This document shows positions 38,791 through 50,163 of a DNA stretch of 64,000 nucleotides, piece after piece. Within the stretch, counting starts at the first letter, position 1, and the number at the start of each line of letters is the position of its first letter. The position numbers and the translations under genes are program-made. The notes under the pieces are model-generated. The model searched no databases, was not told the origin of the DNA, and saw only the letters and a list, made by a program, of their open reading frames with translations. Where the stretch lies: the NCBI RefSeq assembly GCF_000224145.3, contig NC_020177.2, positions 1,433,050 to 1,497,049 on the forward strand. Direction: 5' to 3'. The DNA comes from Ciona intestinalis. Its lineage: Eukaryota; Chordata; Ascidiacea; Phlebobranchia; Cionidae.

Positions 38791-38990
38791 ATATAGGATT
38801 GGGGAATATGGAACACCTTTTCATTTTAGTTTCCCGTCCTATTTGGTAATAAACAAAGATCAAACAAAAAATTATAAAACCGTATCCTCACGACACCCAT
38901 AGGCCGTTATTAGTTGTTTAAAACACGATCAGGATATTTAGATTTTATGTGGTAATGGTGTACCATCTTACCCCACAGAACTTTATATAG
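38791..38990. mobile_element. MITE-T, diverged
   Basis: ATATAGGATTGGGGAATATG ... CCATCTTACCCCACAG; a further end fragment follows at 38990-39035. Confidence 0.75.
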
Positions 38991-39242
38991 ATTGGTGAAA
39001 TATGGGACGCGTTTTTATTCTATTTTTCGCCCATTTATCCTAGAGTGCAAAAAATATTTTAAATTAGTATTGGAATATACGAGGTTATTTTATCTGCCAT
39101 AAAATATTTAAGCCTTGTTAATAGGATATGCTTTATGAGTTACTATATATACAAGTCATGATATCGTTTTTAATTATATAACATTCTATATACTTTAACA
39201 TAACTTTTATCTGTATCTTCGATTATGGAAGTAAGATCCAAA

Positions 39243-39440
39243 TATAGTAGGTCGGGGGAAGATGGGACACCTTATCATTCTATTTTCTCGTCCCATTTGG
39301 TAGTAAACAAAGAACATACAAAGAATTCTAAAACCGCATACTCACGACTCCCATAGACCGTTGTTAACTGTTTAAAACACGATCAGGATATTTGGATATC
39401 ATGTGCTAAAGGTGTCCCGTCTTCCCCTACCCTACTATAT
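39243..39440. mobile_element. MITE-T 3' of the ficolin-like gene
   Basis: TATAGTAGGTCGGGGGAAG ... CCCGTCTTCCCCTACCCTAC, about 74 bases from the lectin stop codon. Confidence 0.88.
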
Positions 39441-39513
39441 CAACAATAACTAAAATACGAGTTATAACAACAAAACGACATTGGTTAAAGTTATCGCGTG
39501 GTAAATGTGAAGC

Positions 39514-41814
39514 TCAAATGGGTCTGAACTTCATCTCTATAAATTTGAGGGAATATTGATGCCCGCGGAAGTGAAACCAACTTGAGGCGTTGTAGCTGTC
39601 GGTTTGACAGTTCAGATATTCCCCGTTTAAGTTGGCAGCATAACAGCTACGGTACCACCAAGCACCATGGGCACGCACGGCACAGTTACCATTACTCCGT
39701 AAATCATGATCCAGATCAAATGTTGTGAACCTGAGACCGTTGTGTGCTGTACTTAACGAATCCCCTGTAATATTTGATCAATTGTAATGTATGTAACTTA
39801 CTTTATCCTCGCGTTGCCGAAAAACGACAGTCGTTATAACACGGGTTTAACACTTCGTGCCAGTTTACGAGTTGCCATGTATGTTTCTTTGTGGGTGATT
39901 ATTTTTTTTTATGTATGGCTGATAATTTGGACAACCCATTAGTGACCACTGGGTTGGAGCAATTGCCGTCTTGCCCAAGGACACATACGCCCACAATGGT
40001 TAGCAGCGATTAGATTTTTTTCAATTTTAATTAAAAAGTTTTATAATGAAATTACCTGCGGTTCCCGAATATCCAGACACCGTCAACCTATATTGTTGCT
40101 CGCCCGACCCAATTGCGAATGAACTGAAAGAAATAATTTCTATAATTTATGTTTGGATTCCCCTCATTCATGTGGGATTAGCTTAAAGGGGCATACAAAC
40201 GAAAAATCAAAATTCATGTATTGATAGATATGCTGAAATTTGATCTAAAGCTACCATCAAAGTTTTAAAATACAAAACAGCTTTTGAAAAAAATGAGTTT
40301 CAAAACCGCAAATTCGATCGCTAGAGTAAAAATTGGCCGTAGCGCAATGCATGGGAAAAAATATCACTCAATTTTGTTCGTTTCTAGTTTTTAAAATACT
40401 AAAGAAAATTCAAATTTTATTTCTGATTTTGTAGAATGAATGCTTTTTCTTTAAAACTAAATAAAAAAATGTAAAACATAGACTTTATTATGTATTAATT
40501 TTCGATTGAACAAAGCTACATAATATGCTGACTCGGCACTTTGCTGAGTCAGCATAATCTGGCATGTACCTAGGTTTGATCGAAAAATTAAAACATAAAA
40601 AGTTTATGTAAGTTTAGTTTTATTTTATCAATTTTACAAAGTAGTTGTGTTTTAAACACGCCCGTGTAATATTAAACTAATTTTTATAGAAGTTGCTGCT
40701 CTTAACAATATTCGCGAAACACCTCAACAAACGCTATTTTCAATAATTTTACGGTAAAATTACAATAGTTTTCCCGCAACAAAATATTTCATATTTACTC
40801 GAAAATTATCTCCACGGTTTAATTTGCAGCGAAACAGTTCACGCGAAAATTGTTACTTTTCGCTCATTGCTAGCTATCACCGGCAGAGTAAAAACTATTT
40901 CTAATCGAAATTTTGTCGCTATAGCGATGTGTGACGTCGGAAAATCGTCAGTGACGTCAGAAAATCGCCAGACTCTCTCGAATCGCCAGCCATATCGGCG
41001 CTATAGTGTAAAACCGCCTTTACCTGTATTTGGCGTATCTTCTATCATTCTCACAATCTTCTAATTCCACCCTCAGTTCGTAGCTTCCACTCGACGTTAG
41101 AGCGTGCAGGTTTTCTAATCCTTTACAACAACAAAAAATGTTTCGCTACTTTTGTATAAACTAGTCTCTTGGATACTAACCAAGCCAAAATTCGTTGCTT
41201 AGATTTCCGAACTTCTCTTGATACTCTGCCCAAGTTCGATAGAAGTTTTCAGACCCGTCAGTTCTTCGTTGGAAAACGTGTTTAAGTTAAACGTGGTATT
41301 GACAGCGGTTAATATCAAGATGTTTCAAACTTACCAACCAACCACCGTTATCTGTTGTTTGATCGCAGTAAACCTCCATAATTTGACCGTTCCTCGGGTT
41401 GACTATGGAATGAATTCCACTTATGTTTCGTCCCCAACTCAGCCCTTCTTTGCAATTTGCGGCCGGGGCTGATTTAAAACAACACCATCACTTATAAAAC
41501 TCACATAAAATGCTGTTAACAAGTTTACCGAACTTACTTTTACTAACAATTCGTTCCAACTTTTGCACCCTCTCAATCAGTTCATTGTATTCCGTTCTAC
41601 AGGTCGGATCACATTGGCCTACATCACCTTTTGGTCCCACAGGACCTTGCAACCCCTGTTCACCCGACGGTCCCCGCTTTCCGGGAAAACCTTGTTCCCC
41701 TTTCTGTGCTGTGTCGTCATTTCCGTATGGTACAGTCTCGGGACTAGAGCCCTGACCTTGAATCTCAACGGCGACGACGAGAGCAAAAACAGCAGCAAAT
41801 GGTAAAATTGCCAT
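39514..41814 (-). CDS. Ficolin-like lectin: collagen stalk plus fibrinogen-related domain
   Basis: Secreted pattern-recognition lectin, 307 residues in six exons: 41538-41814, 41335-41468, 41181-41277, 41024-41120, 40056-40123, 39514-39764. Exon 1 encodes a signal peptide ([20 protein letters not shown]), about ten Gly-X-Y triplets ([16 protein letters not shown] and on), a CDPTC pair and a short coiled-coil ([14 protein letters not shown]). Exons 2-6 form a full fibrinogen-related domain: [31 protein letters not shown], the calcium-site DLDHDL, and the ligand-pocket region [17 protein letters not shown]. Ficolins trimerise through the stalk, bind acetylated sugars and recruit MASP proteases in the lectin complement pathway; ascidians have such genes. 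Odd point: the exon 2-3 intron (57 bp) has GT at the start but no AG at the end (AC instead). The family assignment is strong; acetyl-group specificity is inferred. Confidence 0.92.
39788..40008 (-). mobile_element. SINE-A, in the last intron of the ficolin-like gene
   Basis: TGTAACTTACTTTATCCTCG to ACACATACGCCCACAATGG. Confidence 0.88.
40477..40608. repeat. Imperfect palindrome of about 60-base arms
   Basis: Core ATGCTGACTC ... GAGTCAGCAT with an 11-base loop; outer parts TTAATTTTCGATTGAAC and TTTGATCGAAAAATTAAA also pair. In intron 4 of the ficolin-like gene. Confidence 0.82.
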
Positions 41815-42246
41815 AGTAAGTTTTTATACTTTGTTAGTTTTTATTCCCTAATTTCTGCTGATAAGCTAGTATAGTACAATAATCAAACAACTGTTTAATA
41901 TCGATACCTTATAACACACTTGAGACAGAGAAACTTCACTTTCCTGAGCGTTTCCCGCTATATCAGCGTGTAATGTTTGACCAAACTGTAATGCCGCGGT
42001 ATTATATGCTTACACGAATTTCGAAATTCTGAGGAATTTGTTATTTTTGTCGTTATATTTAGCTTAACTTCGTTGCTCCATACCCCGAGGCGAAAAGTTT
42101 CAAATATTTTTATTCTCAACAAGACCCTTGTGCAGGCAAATAATAAAACGCGTTTAAACCAAACAGAATAAATCGATTATTTGCTAAACCTATAAAGATA
42201 CGCCACAGTAATTTTCAAATGCAATATAGTACAGTGGGGGAAGTTG

Positions 42247-43187
42247 GAACACTTAAGCACGTACTGCCAAATATTTCAAAAATCCAAATACATTTTAGTA
42301 TATACAGTAGGATGGGGGAAGATGGGACACTTTTTAACTCTATTTTCTCGTTCCATTTAGTAGAAAACAAAGAACATTTAAAGAAATAGGAAACTATGTC
42401 TTCATGACTCTCATAGACCGTTGTTAATTATTTAAAACACGATCAGGATATCTGGATATTATTATATGCTAAAGGTGTCCCATCTTCTCCCCCCCTACTT
42501 TTGTATAGTAGGGTGGGAAAGATGGGACATCTTTAAAACATAATATCCAAATATCCTGATCTTGTTTTAAACAATTAACAACAGTCTGTGATAGTCGTGG
42601 GGATACGGTTTTATAACTCTTTAAATGTTCTTTGTTTACTACCAAAAAAGACGAGAAAATAGAATGAAAAGGTGTCCAGGATATTTATATTTTTTTTGCT
42701 AAAGGTGTCCCATCTTCCCCCACCCCACTATATCTACCGAAGAATTAATATGAATATCAAACAGTGCAAATGAAATCAATAGATATTTAACAAACTTAAA
42801 CTTTAGACCTATTCAGAAAGAGTAATAATACAAAAAAGTTGTAGCGTGGTTGTTTGAAATGAGTTCAAATTATTAACCAAGAAAGAGTGTAGGGCTCTTA
42901 TAAATGGGCTTGTATGTTATATTTATTATATTATATATATATAGGAGTTTAGAGGTTTTGAACGCTCTTGCACAAAAAGTGTTTCCATTCACCGTAAAAA
43001 TAGTGCTGTATACATTGACTGTTAAAATATTAAAACTCTCCAATTTTTACTAGGTTACCTCAAGAATAACCCAACAGCACATAATATCCAAACATCCTGA
43101 TCGTGTTTTAAACAATTAACAACGATCTATGGGAGTCGTGAGGATACGGTTTTACATATTTTTGGATTTTCTATGCGTTTATTACCC
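42247..43187. repeat. Large duplicated block, copy A (contains two MITE-T, 42301-42500 and 42507-42733)
   Basis: Begins GAACACTTAAGCACGTACTG and ends at an N gap; almost identical to 43238-44266. Confidence 0.88.
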
Positions 43188-43237
43188 NNNNNNNNNNNNN
43201 NNNNNNNNNNNNNNNNNNNNNNNNNNNNNNNNNNNNN
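43188..43237. other. Assembly gap (50 N)
   Basis: Separates the two near-identical blocks A and B. Confidence 0.98.
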
Positions 43238-44266
43238 GAACACTTAAGCACGTACTGCCAAATATTTCAAAAATCCAAATACATTTTAGTATATACAGTA
43301 GGATGGGGGAAGATGGGACACTTTTTAACTCTATTTTCTCGTTCCATTTAGTAGAAAACAAAGAACATTTAAAGAAATATGAAACTATGTCTTCATGACT
43401 CTCATAGACCGTTGTTAATTATTTAAAACACGATCAGGATATCTGGATATTATGTGCTAAAGGTGTCCCATCTTCCCCCACTCTACTATACTATTATTTC
43501 TTTATTAATTGACAACAATTCAAAAAATATAATAAAACACACAATTTATGTGTATTAGAAGACTTGTTAGTGCTACTTTTGTATAGTAGGGTGGGAAAGA
43601 TGGGACATCTTTAAAACTTTATATCCAAATATCCTGATCTTGTTTTAAACAATTAACAACAGTCTGTGATAGTCGTGGGGATACGGTTTTATAATTCTTT
43701 AAATGTTCTTTGTTTACTACCAAAAAAACGAGAAAATAGAATGAAAAGGTGTCCAGGATATTTATATTTTTTTTGCTAAAGGTGTCCCATCTTCCCCCAC
43801 CCCACTATATCTACCGAAGAATTAATATGAATATCAAACAGTGCAAATGAAATCAATAGATATTTAACAAACTTAAACTTTAGACCTATTCAGAAAGAGT
43901 AATAATACAAAAAAGTTGTAGCGTGGTTGTTTGAAATGAGTTCAAATTATTAACCAAGAGAGAGTGTAGGGCTCTTATGAATGGGCACGTAAAGTTATTG
44001 TATCATATATATATATATATAGGAGTTTAGAGGTTTTGAACGCTCTTGCACAAAAAGTGTTTCCATTCACCGTAAAAATAGTGCTGTATACATTGACTGT
44101 TAAAATATTAAAACTCTCCAATTTTCACTAGGTTACCTCAAGAATAACCCAAAAGCACATAATATCCAAACATCCTGATCGTGTTTTAAACAATTAACAA
44201 CGATCTATGGGAGTCGTGAGGATACGGTTTTACATATTTTTGGATTTTCTATGCGTTTATTACCAA
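43238..44266. repeat. Large duplicated block, copy B (MITE-T at 43291-43490, 43582-43809, 44155-44327)
   Basis: Repeats copy A with about 85 extra bases (43490-43580). The last MITE-T extends past the block. Confidence 0.88.
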
Positions 44267-44384
44267 GTGCTCGGAGGAGAAAATAGAATGAAAAGGTGTC
44301 CCGTTTTCACCTGCCCCGCTATATAGTATGTATAGATAATGTGTAGAATGTGAAACTTATGTTCTATAAAAAGACGCCTATAAT

Positions 44385-44920
44385 AACAATAACAATAACT
44401 TCATTTGTCTTTTTTGTTTAAGGTAGCAAAGATTTAGAAGTAATTTGAACAAAAAGACAAGATATAGCGACAAAACAACAGTTGTTAAAAATGATATATT
44501 TCACGTATAGCAAGTCGTGTGAAATAACATTATTTCATTTTTAACTATACGTCACCAAGACATTTCAACCAGTAACAAGAAGAAAGAACGAAAGAACAAT
44601 TTTCCGTCGATCTAGGTCTAACGATAGACCAGTACAATAAAATGTTTCAAAAAATCTTGAAATTGAGATTACATAGGGAAAAAGCAAACATAGTGGCCGG
44701 GCAAGGACTCGTTAGATCCCGCCATGAGCTTGGTTTAACCCCGATGTCTTCGACCACAGCAACTGCGTTTATATCTTTCGTTATTGTGTTACAGCAAAAT
44801 ACAAAGAACGTAATCACGTGATAACAGTGCGACGTCATGTGTTAATATATATTGGCGCTATATCCTGTCTTTTTCGTTAAAAATATTTTTAAATTTTCGC
44901 TACCGTAATCAATTTTTAGG
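44385..44920. mobile_element. Inverted pair of family R fragments around 360 bp of other sequence
   Basis: Plus fragment 44385-44490 and minus fragment 44855-44920 (CTATATCCTGTCTTTTTCG, TTTCGCTACCGTAATC) face each other. No coding frame seen between. Confidence 0.55.
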
Positions 44921-45457
44921 TTACGTGGGAAATATTTTAGGTTACGTGGGAAAATTAATTGAAGTCTGTCAGCGGCTGAACGGAATATATATAGCCCTGC
45001 TACCTTAAATTGTTATTTATAGACTTCTGACTTCTCGCATATCCGACTTTACAAGCTTTTCATTGAGGCTTAATCCAAATGAATGTATTTATTTTGGTAT
45101 AGTTAGTAAATCGACTAATGTCAGAATAGCATGCAGGCGATTTTATACAAAGACTAGCGTTGCAAATAAGAGAATGTGACGTCACATAGAACCGACGAGG
45201 GGTATGATTTTATGAGAATATTCTCCCACTAGATAAGTCCGCGGTGTTGACATTGATTAATGGGATATTGATATTGGGTAATGTGACGTCATTTTAAGCG
45301 TCGAGTTACAACATTTTTTAAAAAATAAATAACAGCCAACGTGTTTATCTAATGTGAGAAATCTCCCGTAATTTTTTTGTCCAGAAAGGCAATTTTAAAA
45401 TTGCAGTACGGACAGTTTTATTACAACCATGCATAAAAAAAACATGACCCAAAAAAT

Positions 45458-45575
45458 TCCCCACAATATAACATAATATATGGTAACTCGTAAGCTGGCA
45501 CGAAGTGTATGAACACCCGTGTTTTAATGACTGCTGTCGTTTTCCAACTACGCAAGAATAAAGCAAGTTAAATTC
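45458..45575 (+). mobile_element. SINE-A 3' half
   Basis: GGTAACTCGTAAGCTGGCAC to the AATAAAGCAAGTTAAATTC tail. Confidence 0.8.
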
Positions 45576-46038
45576 AGCTATAGCATTTGTAATAAACGTG
45601 CCAAATTTTGTTTCGAAAATGTCTTGTGACATCACAATGCTATTGTTGCGTTGGTTGCCTAACAACTCTGAGGGGAGTGAATGTACCAGTACTCTGTAAT
45701 GTCTGTATTATAACCAAGACTACATTAAGAGAAAGAAATATTTTCAGTTCTACGCGAGAGCCAGAATTGCCGCACATTTAACTTAGCAGCTCTTTAATGT
45801 ACGTTGTTACAGTAACTATTAGTATTAACTGTTAAATACGTAAGATAAATATATTTTAAGTAAAACACCTGTAAAACTGATTCAGAAATGATAGTGTTTT
45901 TATCCTGTGAAGTGCAAATTGTATTAAATTAAGTTATACGTTTGAGGTTTGAGTTAAGAATCTTCTTACTAAATTACGTATAAATTTAATAGGTCGTTTA
46001 GAATCGTAACAATTTTATGTTTGAATTTACTATAACAG

Positions 46039-49000
46039 ATATCTATACTTCGGAAAGTTTATCCAATATCGTAAAGCAAGGTCATATACTTGTGAATGTG
46101 TTAACGATTCAATGGACGAAAGTGGTATATCAGAAACAAGTGATAACTCAATGTCAGACTTTGAAACTAGTGAGTAAGTAAGTTCAAAGTGTTTAAGAAC
46201 TTTAAGACTTGCCGTTTTAGTATGACGCATAAAAATAAGTCAAGAGTAATTCTAACTAGTTTTTTTGTTTTATATTCATTCATTAAAATCTAAACAAAGC
46301 TTTCATAAACACAAATAAATTCTGTTACAAAGCAATTTCATTCGGGTAATCTGGGTTTAAAGTGTACTAGCAGAGAACCGTCCCAGTAAACTTTTTAAAC
46401 GTATATCACGTATAGCCGGTGTCTAATATATTTGGGCCTGTCGCAGTTGCATAATGGTTTATTGGGAGCGGTAAACTAAAAGCGAGTTCACAGTTCACAC
46501 TACGGGCGGTAAAAGCGCTGGCGACGGTAAGAGCGATTGTCGGCCGCCTTCCTGGAACGTTCGGTTTACGTTTGCGTTGAATTCGATTTACGTTTGCGAA
46601 ACGTTGGGTTTGCGTTGTAGTTTATCCTTATATTTTTCATGTTTTTCTCAACCAGGTAGACTATTTGTTACGAAATAGTACGGATTCACACGTGGATTCA
46701 TTGCATCAGAATATTAATTGTTTGACCTGGCAATAGATTGTGACATAATAACAATTCACACGTCGATTATTTACGTCGTAAAAGGGATTGACATAGGCCG
46801 TAATACTACTGTACATGCGCAGAAGGCCTGAACTCAACTGTCGGCCGAAATTATCACGACACCGGCTACGTAAAATACGTTTTAGAAGAAATGACTGAAA
46901 TGTCATTAAGTTACGAAACGTAAGAATTTATCGGGTGCACAAAACGTTTGAATAGCACATTAGCAGCATAGATAGTCAGCATTAAACTTTTTCGGTGAAT
47001 AAATTCCACTGTTCTATAGAGTGAACGCGTCGGCACACGCTGCGCCTCCAAGAATTAAAATAAAGAGAGAGATAAATTCCCCTACCTCGTACACTCGGGT
47101 GGGAGGTTTTTTCCCAAAAGTGGGAATTAGCTGCCCGCTAAGGAAACTACAACGTCGCCTCGAACAAATTCATTCTGATGTGAGTGAGACAAAACAAATG
47201 ATGACGTCGTTACATGAAATCGTGACGTCACAACAGCAAATGGCCCCGGAGGTATTCATGCGATTCAGCCCAGCTGATACGGATGCTGGTTTAATGAAAT
47301 TGGTCAAAAAATTCAAAGTAAGATATTTGAATGAATAAATGTAACTTATTTATCCTAGAGTGGCGGAGAAACAACAGTCGTTATAAGTTTATAACACATG
47401 TGTTCTGATTCACACACGTTGTGTGACAATAAGTTACCACGTGTGTAACTTTGCCGGTGGGCTATACTTACTTTGGTGAGTTTTTTTAGGCCTTTTGCCC
47501 AATGGTAGCGTATTACCTCAAATTTCAAGGATTCTGTTCTATTAGGATGAGTTCCTAGGACAAGTGCAGCATGGGTGCTGGGGTTTGTCCAAATTTAAGT
47601 GGTATATAGTAGGGTGGGGGAAGATGGGACACCTTTTTATTCTATTTTTGCTCAAAAACATTCAAAGAATTATAAAACTGTATCCTTACGACTCCGATAG
47701 GCCGTCGTTAATAGGCAAGTGGCCTGTTGTTTAAAACACGACCAGGATAATTGGATATTACGTGCTAAAGGTGTCCCGTCTTCCCCACCCTACTATATAT
47801 GGTATGTATTAATTTCCTTTAATTTCGCGAAGAACCCTGGGATTCTTGCCTCGCATATTGAACGCCAGACTCTCAGCAAAACTATCACCGAATTCATGGG
47901 GTGGTTTATGACTGATGATCTCGTAGTTCAATATTCGTGGACTGGCAGGTCCTCTGGTGGTGGGAAGTCGAACAAAATATTCAAAGATCACCCCCTGGTT
48001 AATATATTGCTCGGTAAGATAATGTTTTGCGTATAATAATCATTACACTGCCTATACCCTATAGTCTATGCCAGTGCTCTTCAACCTTTTTTGGGTTGGT
48101 GAACCCCTAAAGTTGTTGCGACAAACTCATGCACCCCTGATTGCTTTAACGTAAAACTAATGACGTTTCGCAATTCCCTGTGATGCAAGATATAGAATTC
48201 ATATAAAAAAAAACTGTAGAAAAATGGCTAAATTTGTTAAAAATGTTCAAAACTGAGTATTATTGCTGAAAATTGTTGAAGTTTGTGATGCACCCTTGTA
48301 TACCCTTTTGTTCTGGTGCACCCCTGGCATATTTTGATGCACCCTAGGGTGCACCGTGCACACCGATTGAAGAGCACTGGTCTATGCCACAGGTCGACAA
48401 CCTACGCCTCGCGTGCCGGGGCCTCATTTTGACCGACCCGCGCACTGTTCCGTAATCTCCCTTACACCCGGCCCGTTATGAACAATAAGCTCCAGCGGGG
48501 AGTCGCTTTTGTTTTTACTTTAAATCTCTCAATAGTCTATGCAGCTAACTGAAGGGGGAACTAAAGTTAAATTTTACATTTGCTAAAAAAAATCCATATT
48601 GAGCTAAATCTACATTTCCAATGTTGATCAAATTGTTGATTCATTCAAGCAAGGATTGTACCTGTACACGGTACACCAATAGCCAAATATGAAGTCAGTT
48701 CCCCCTTTAAACAAAGGACGACTCAAAGCAAACTTGACGTACAGTGAACTACGAATATCAAATAAACGTTAAATTGTTCGTACTGAACTCTTTAAATGCG
48801 CTAACGAAGAACATATACAATAGGGTGGGGAAGACGACACACCTTTAGCACATATTATCTAAACATCCTGATCGTGTTTTAAACAATTATACCAACGGTT
48901 TATAGGAGTCGTGCGGATACGATTTTATAATTCTTTGAATGTTCTTTGTTAACTACCAAACCGGAGGAGAAAATAAAATGAAAATGTGTCCCATCTTTCC

Positions 49001-49465
49001 CCGCCCTACTATACATTTATACATGAACAATAAAGGGTTGTAACTACAAAACGAAAGAGGGTTTAAATAAAATATATACAGTTTGATGTTTCGTTTAACG
49101 TAAGATATTGTTTATCCTCAAACACAGTAACGAACTATATAGCTTTAGAGTTACCACGACTATAAGTTTGTGTCGTTGACTTTTTTCTGTATGGCTGACA
49201 TTAAAAATTTAGACAACCCATAAGTGACCCTTGGGTTGGATCAATAAACGTTGACATAGCGTTCTAGCCCAAAGCTATACACGCCCTTAATGGTAGCAGC
49301 ATCGAGCCTCGAACCGCACCTGAGAAATTATAAAACCACAATTGTTCTAATTATAAAAACAGCAGTTTGATAAACAAATTTTTTACAGATGTACTTTCAC
49401 AGACGGTGCTGTACAAATATTCTGCACGACCAATAGTTGCAATAGTTATAAAATCGTTTTTTTAA
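46039..49465 (+). CDS. DUF4806-like protein (5' end not found)
   Basis: Exons 46039-46169, 47022-47317, 47833-48013 and 49389-49465 join in phase. The first ATG in frame is at 46112 and would give 203 residues. The frame is also open upstream to the acceptor at 46037-46038 (YLYFGKFIQYRKARSY), so an earlier exon is likely. Exon 2 begins ATG AAC across the splice and contains a basic stretch RIKIKREINSP followed by a helix (KLQRRLEQIHSDVSETKQMM). Exons 3-4 (QTLSKTITEFM, QYSWTGRSSGGGK, HPLVNILLDVL, RPIVAIVIKSFF) resemble the DUF4806 domain, whose core is a short helix set around a W-x-G motif. Function unknown; such proteins are often transposon-associated or nuclear. The AATAAA signal overlaps the stop codon. 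Identification is from memory of the family pattern. Confidence 0.62.
47329..47460 (-). mobile_element. SINE-A tail half, 11 bases after a donor
   Basis: TGAATGAATAAATGTAACTT begins shortly after the donor at 47318 of the DUF4806-like gene. Confidence 0.8.
47604..47797. mobile_element. MITE-T in the second visible intron of the DUF4806-like gene
   Basis: TATAGTAGGGTGGGGGAAG ... GTCTTCCCCACCCTACTATA; ends about 36 bases before the acceptor at 47831. Confidence 0.9.
48072..48379. mobile_element. hAT-type MITE, 308 bp
   Basis: Terminal inverted repeats CAGTGCTCTTCAACC and GATTGAAGAGCACTG; perfect 8-base duplication GTCTATGC at 48064-48071 and 48380-48387. In the last intron of the DUF4806-like gene. 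Confidence 0.88.
48816..49013. mobile_element. MITE-T in the last intron of the DUF4806-like gene
   Basis: ACAATAGGGTGGGGAAGACG ... CATCTTTCCCCGCCCTACTA. Confidence 0.86.
49185..49318 (-). mobile_element. SINE-A head half
   Basis: TGTATGGCTGAC to GCATCGAGCCTCGAACC; in the last intron of the DUF4806-like gene. Confidence 0.75.
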
Positions 49466-49469
49466 TAAA
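49464..49469 (+). terminator. Poly(A) signal overlapping the stop of the DUF4806-like gene
   Basis: AATAAA starts at the second base of the TAA stop at 49463-49465, so the 3' UTR would be very short if this signal is used. Confidence 0.45.
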
Positions 49470-49596
49470 GTAAAGTCCAGACGATGGCACAAGGTAAAGA
49501 AATCTACGTCAAACAGTACATTTATACATAGTCAAACTGGTTTACCGAATACGCACATGGAAACTATAATTTAAAACACCTGCCCCAAGTTTTAGA

Positions 49597-49793
49597 TAGT
49601 ACTGTGTGGTAAAAGAGGGCACCTTTAGCATGTAATATCCAAATATCCTGATCGTGTTTTAAACAGTTAACAACAGTCTATGAGTTAGAATGCGGTTTTA
49701 TAATTCTTTGAATGTTATGTGTTACTGCCAAGTGGACTAGAAAATAGAACAAAAAGGTGTCCCATTTCCCCCACCCTATTATGTTGTCTATTG
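49597..49793. mobile_element. MITE-T, degraded
   Basis: TACTGTGTGGTAAAAGAGGG ... CCCATTTCCCCCACCCTA. Confidence 0.7.
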
Positions 49794-49988
49794 CAATATT
49801 GCATTCATTTAGGTTGTATATACTGCGTGGTTTTCTTGGGTTCTATATTTAGTATTAAAGTCCTGCCCTTGTAATGAACTTACACTGATAATTTTGCCTA
49901 GTTCAGGTGTTATAAATACTGTTTTAATCAAGTTTTAACCTTATTGCCGAAACATATGTTCTTTGTTACATAGCCGCATAAAATATAT

Positions 49989-50163
49989 AGCATAGGGTGG
50001 GGGAAGATGGAAGAACTTTTTATTCTATTTTTTCGTAGTAAACATAGAACATTCAATGAATTATAAAACTTTATCTTTGCAAGTCCCTCTGACCGTTGTA
50101 TCACGATCAGTATATTTTTCTATTGTGTGCTAAAGGTGTCCCTTCTTTCCCCACAGTACGATA
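49989..50163. mobile_element. MITE-T
   Basis: GCATAGGGTGGGGGAAGATG ... CCCTTCTTTCCCCACAGTAC. Confidence 0.8.

Larger units (their letters stand above)
37108..39242. other. Spacer between CLPX and the ficolin-like gene
   Basis: Two MITE-T copies. The rest, including 37835-38790, has no supported gene. Confidence 0.65.
44330..46038. other. Spacer before the DUF4806-like gene
   Basis: Family R fragments, a SINE-A 3' half and unassigned AT-rich sequence. The missing 5' exon of the DUF4806-like gene should lie here or further left; not found. Confidence 0.5.

Noticed and set aside
41510-41805. Plus-strand frames of about 80 codons over ficolin-like exon 1
   Set aside because: Antisense shadows of the GC-rich Gly-X-Y repeats.
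46706-46906. Minus-strand 66-codon frame
   Set aside because: No splice borders, motif or composition to support it.
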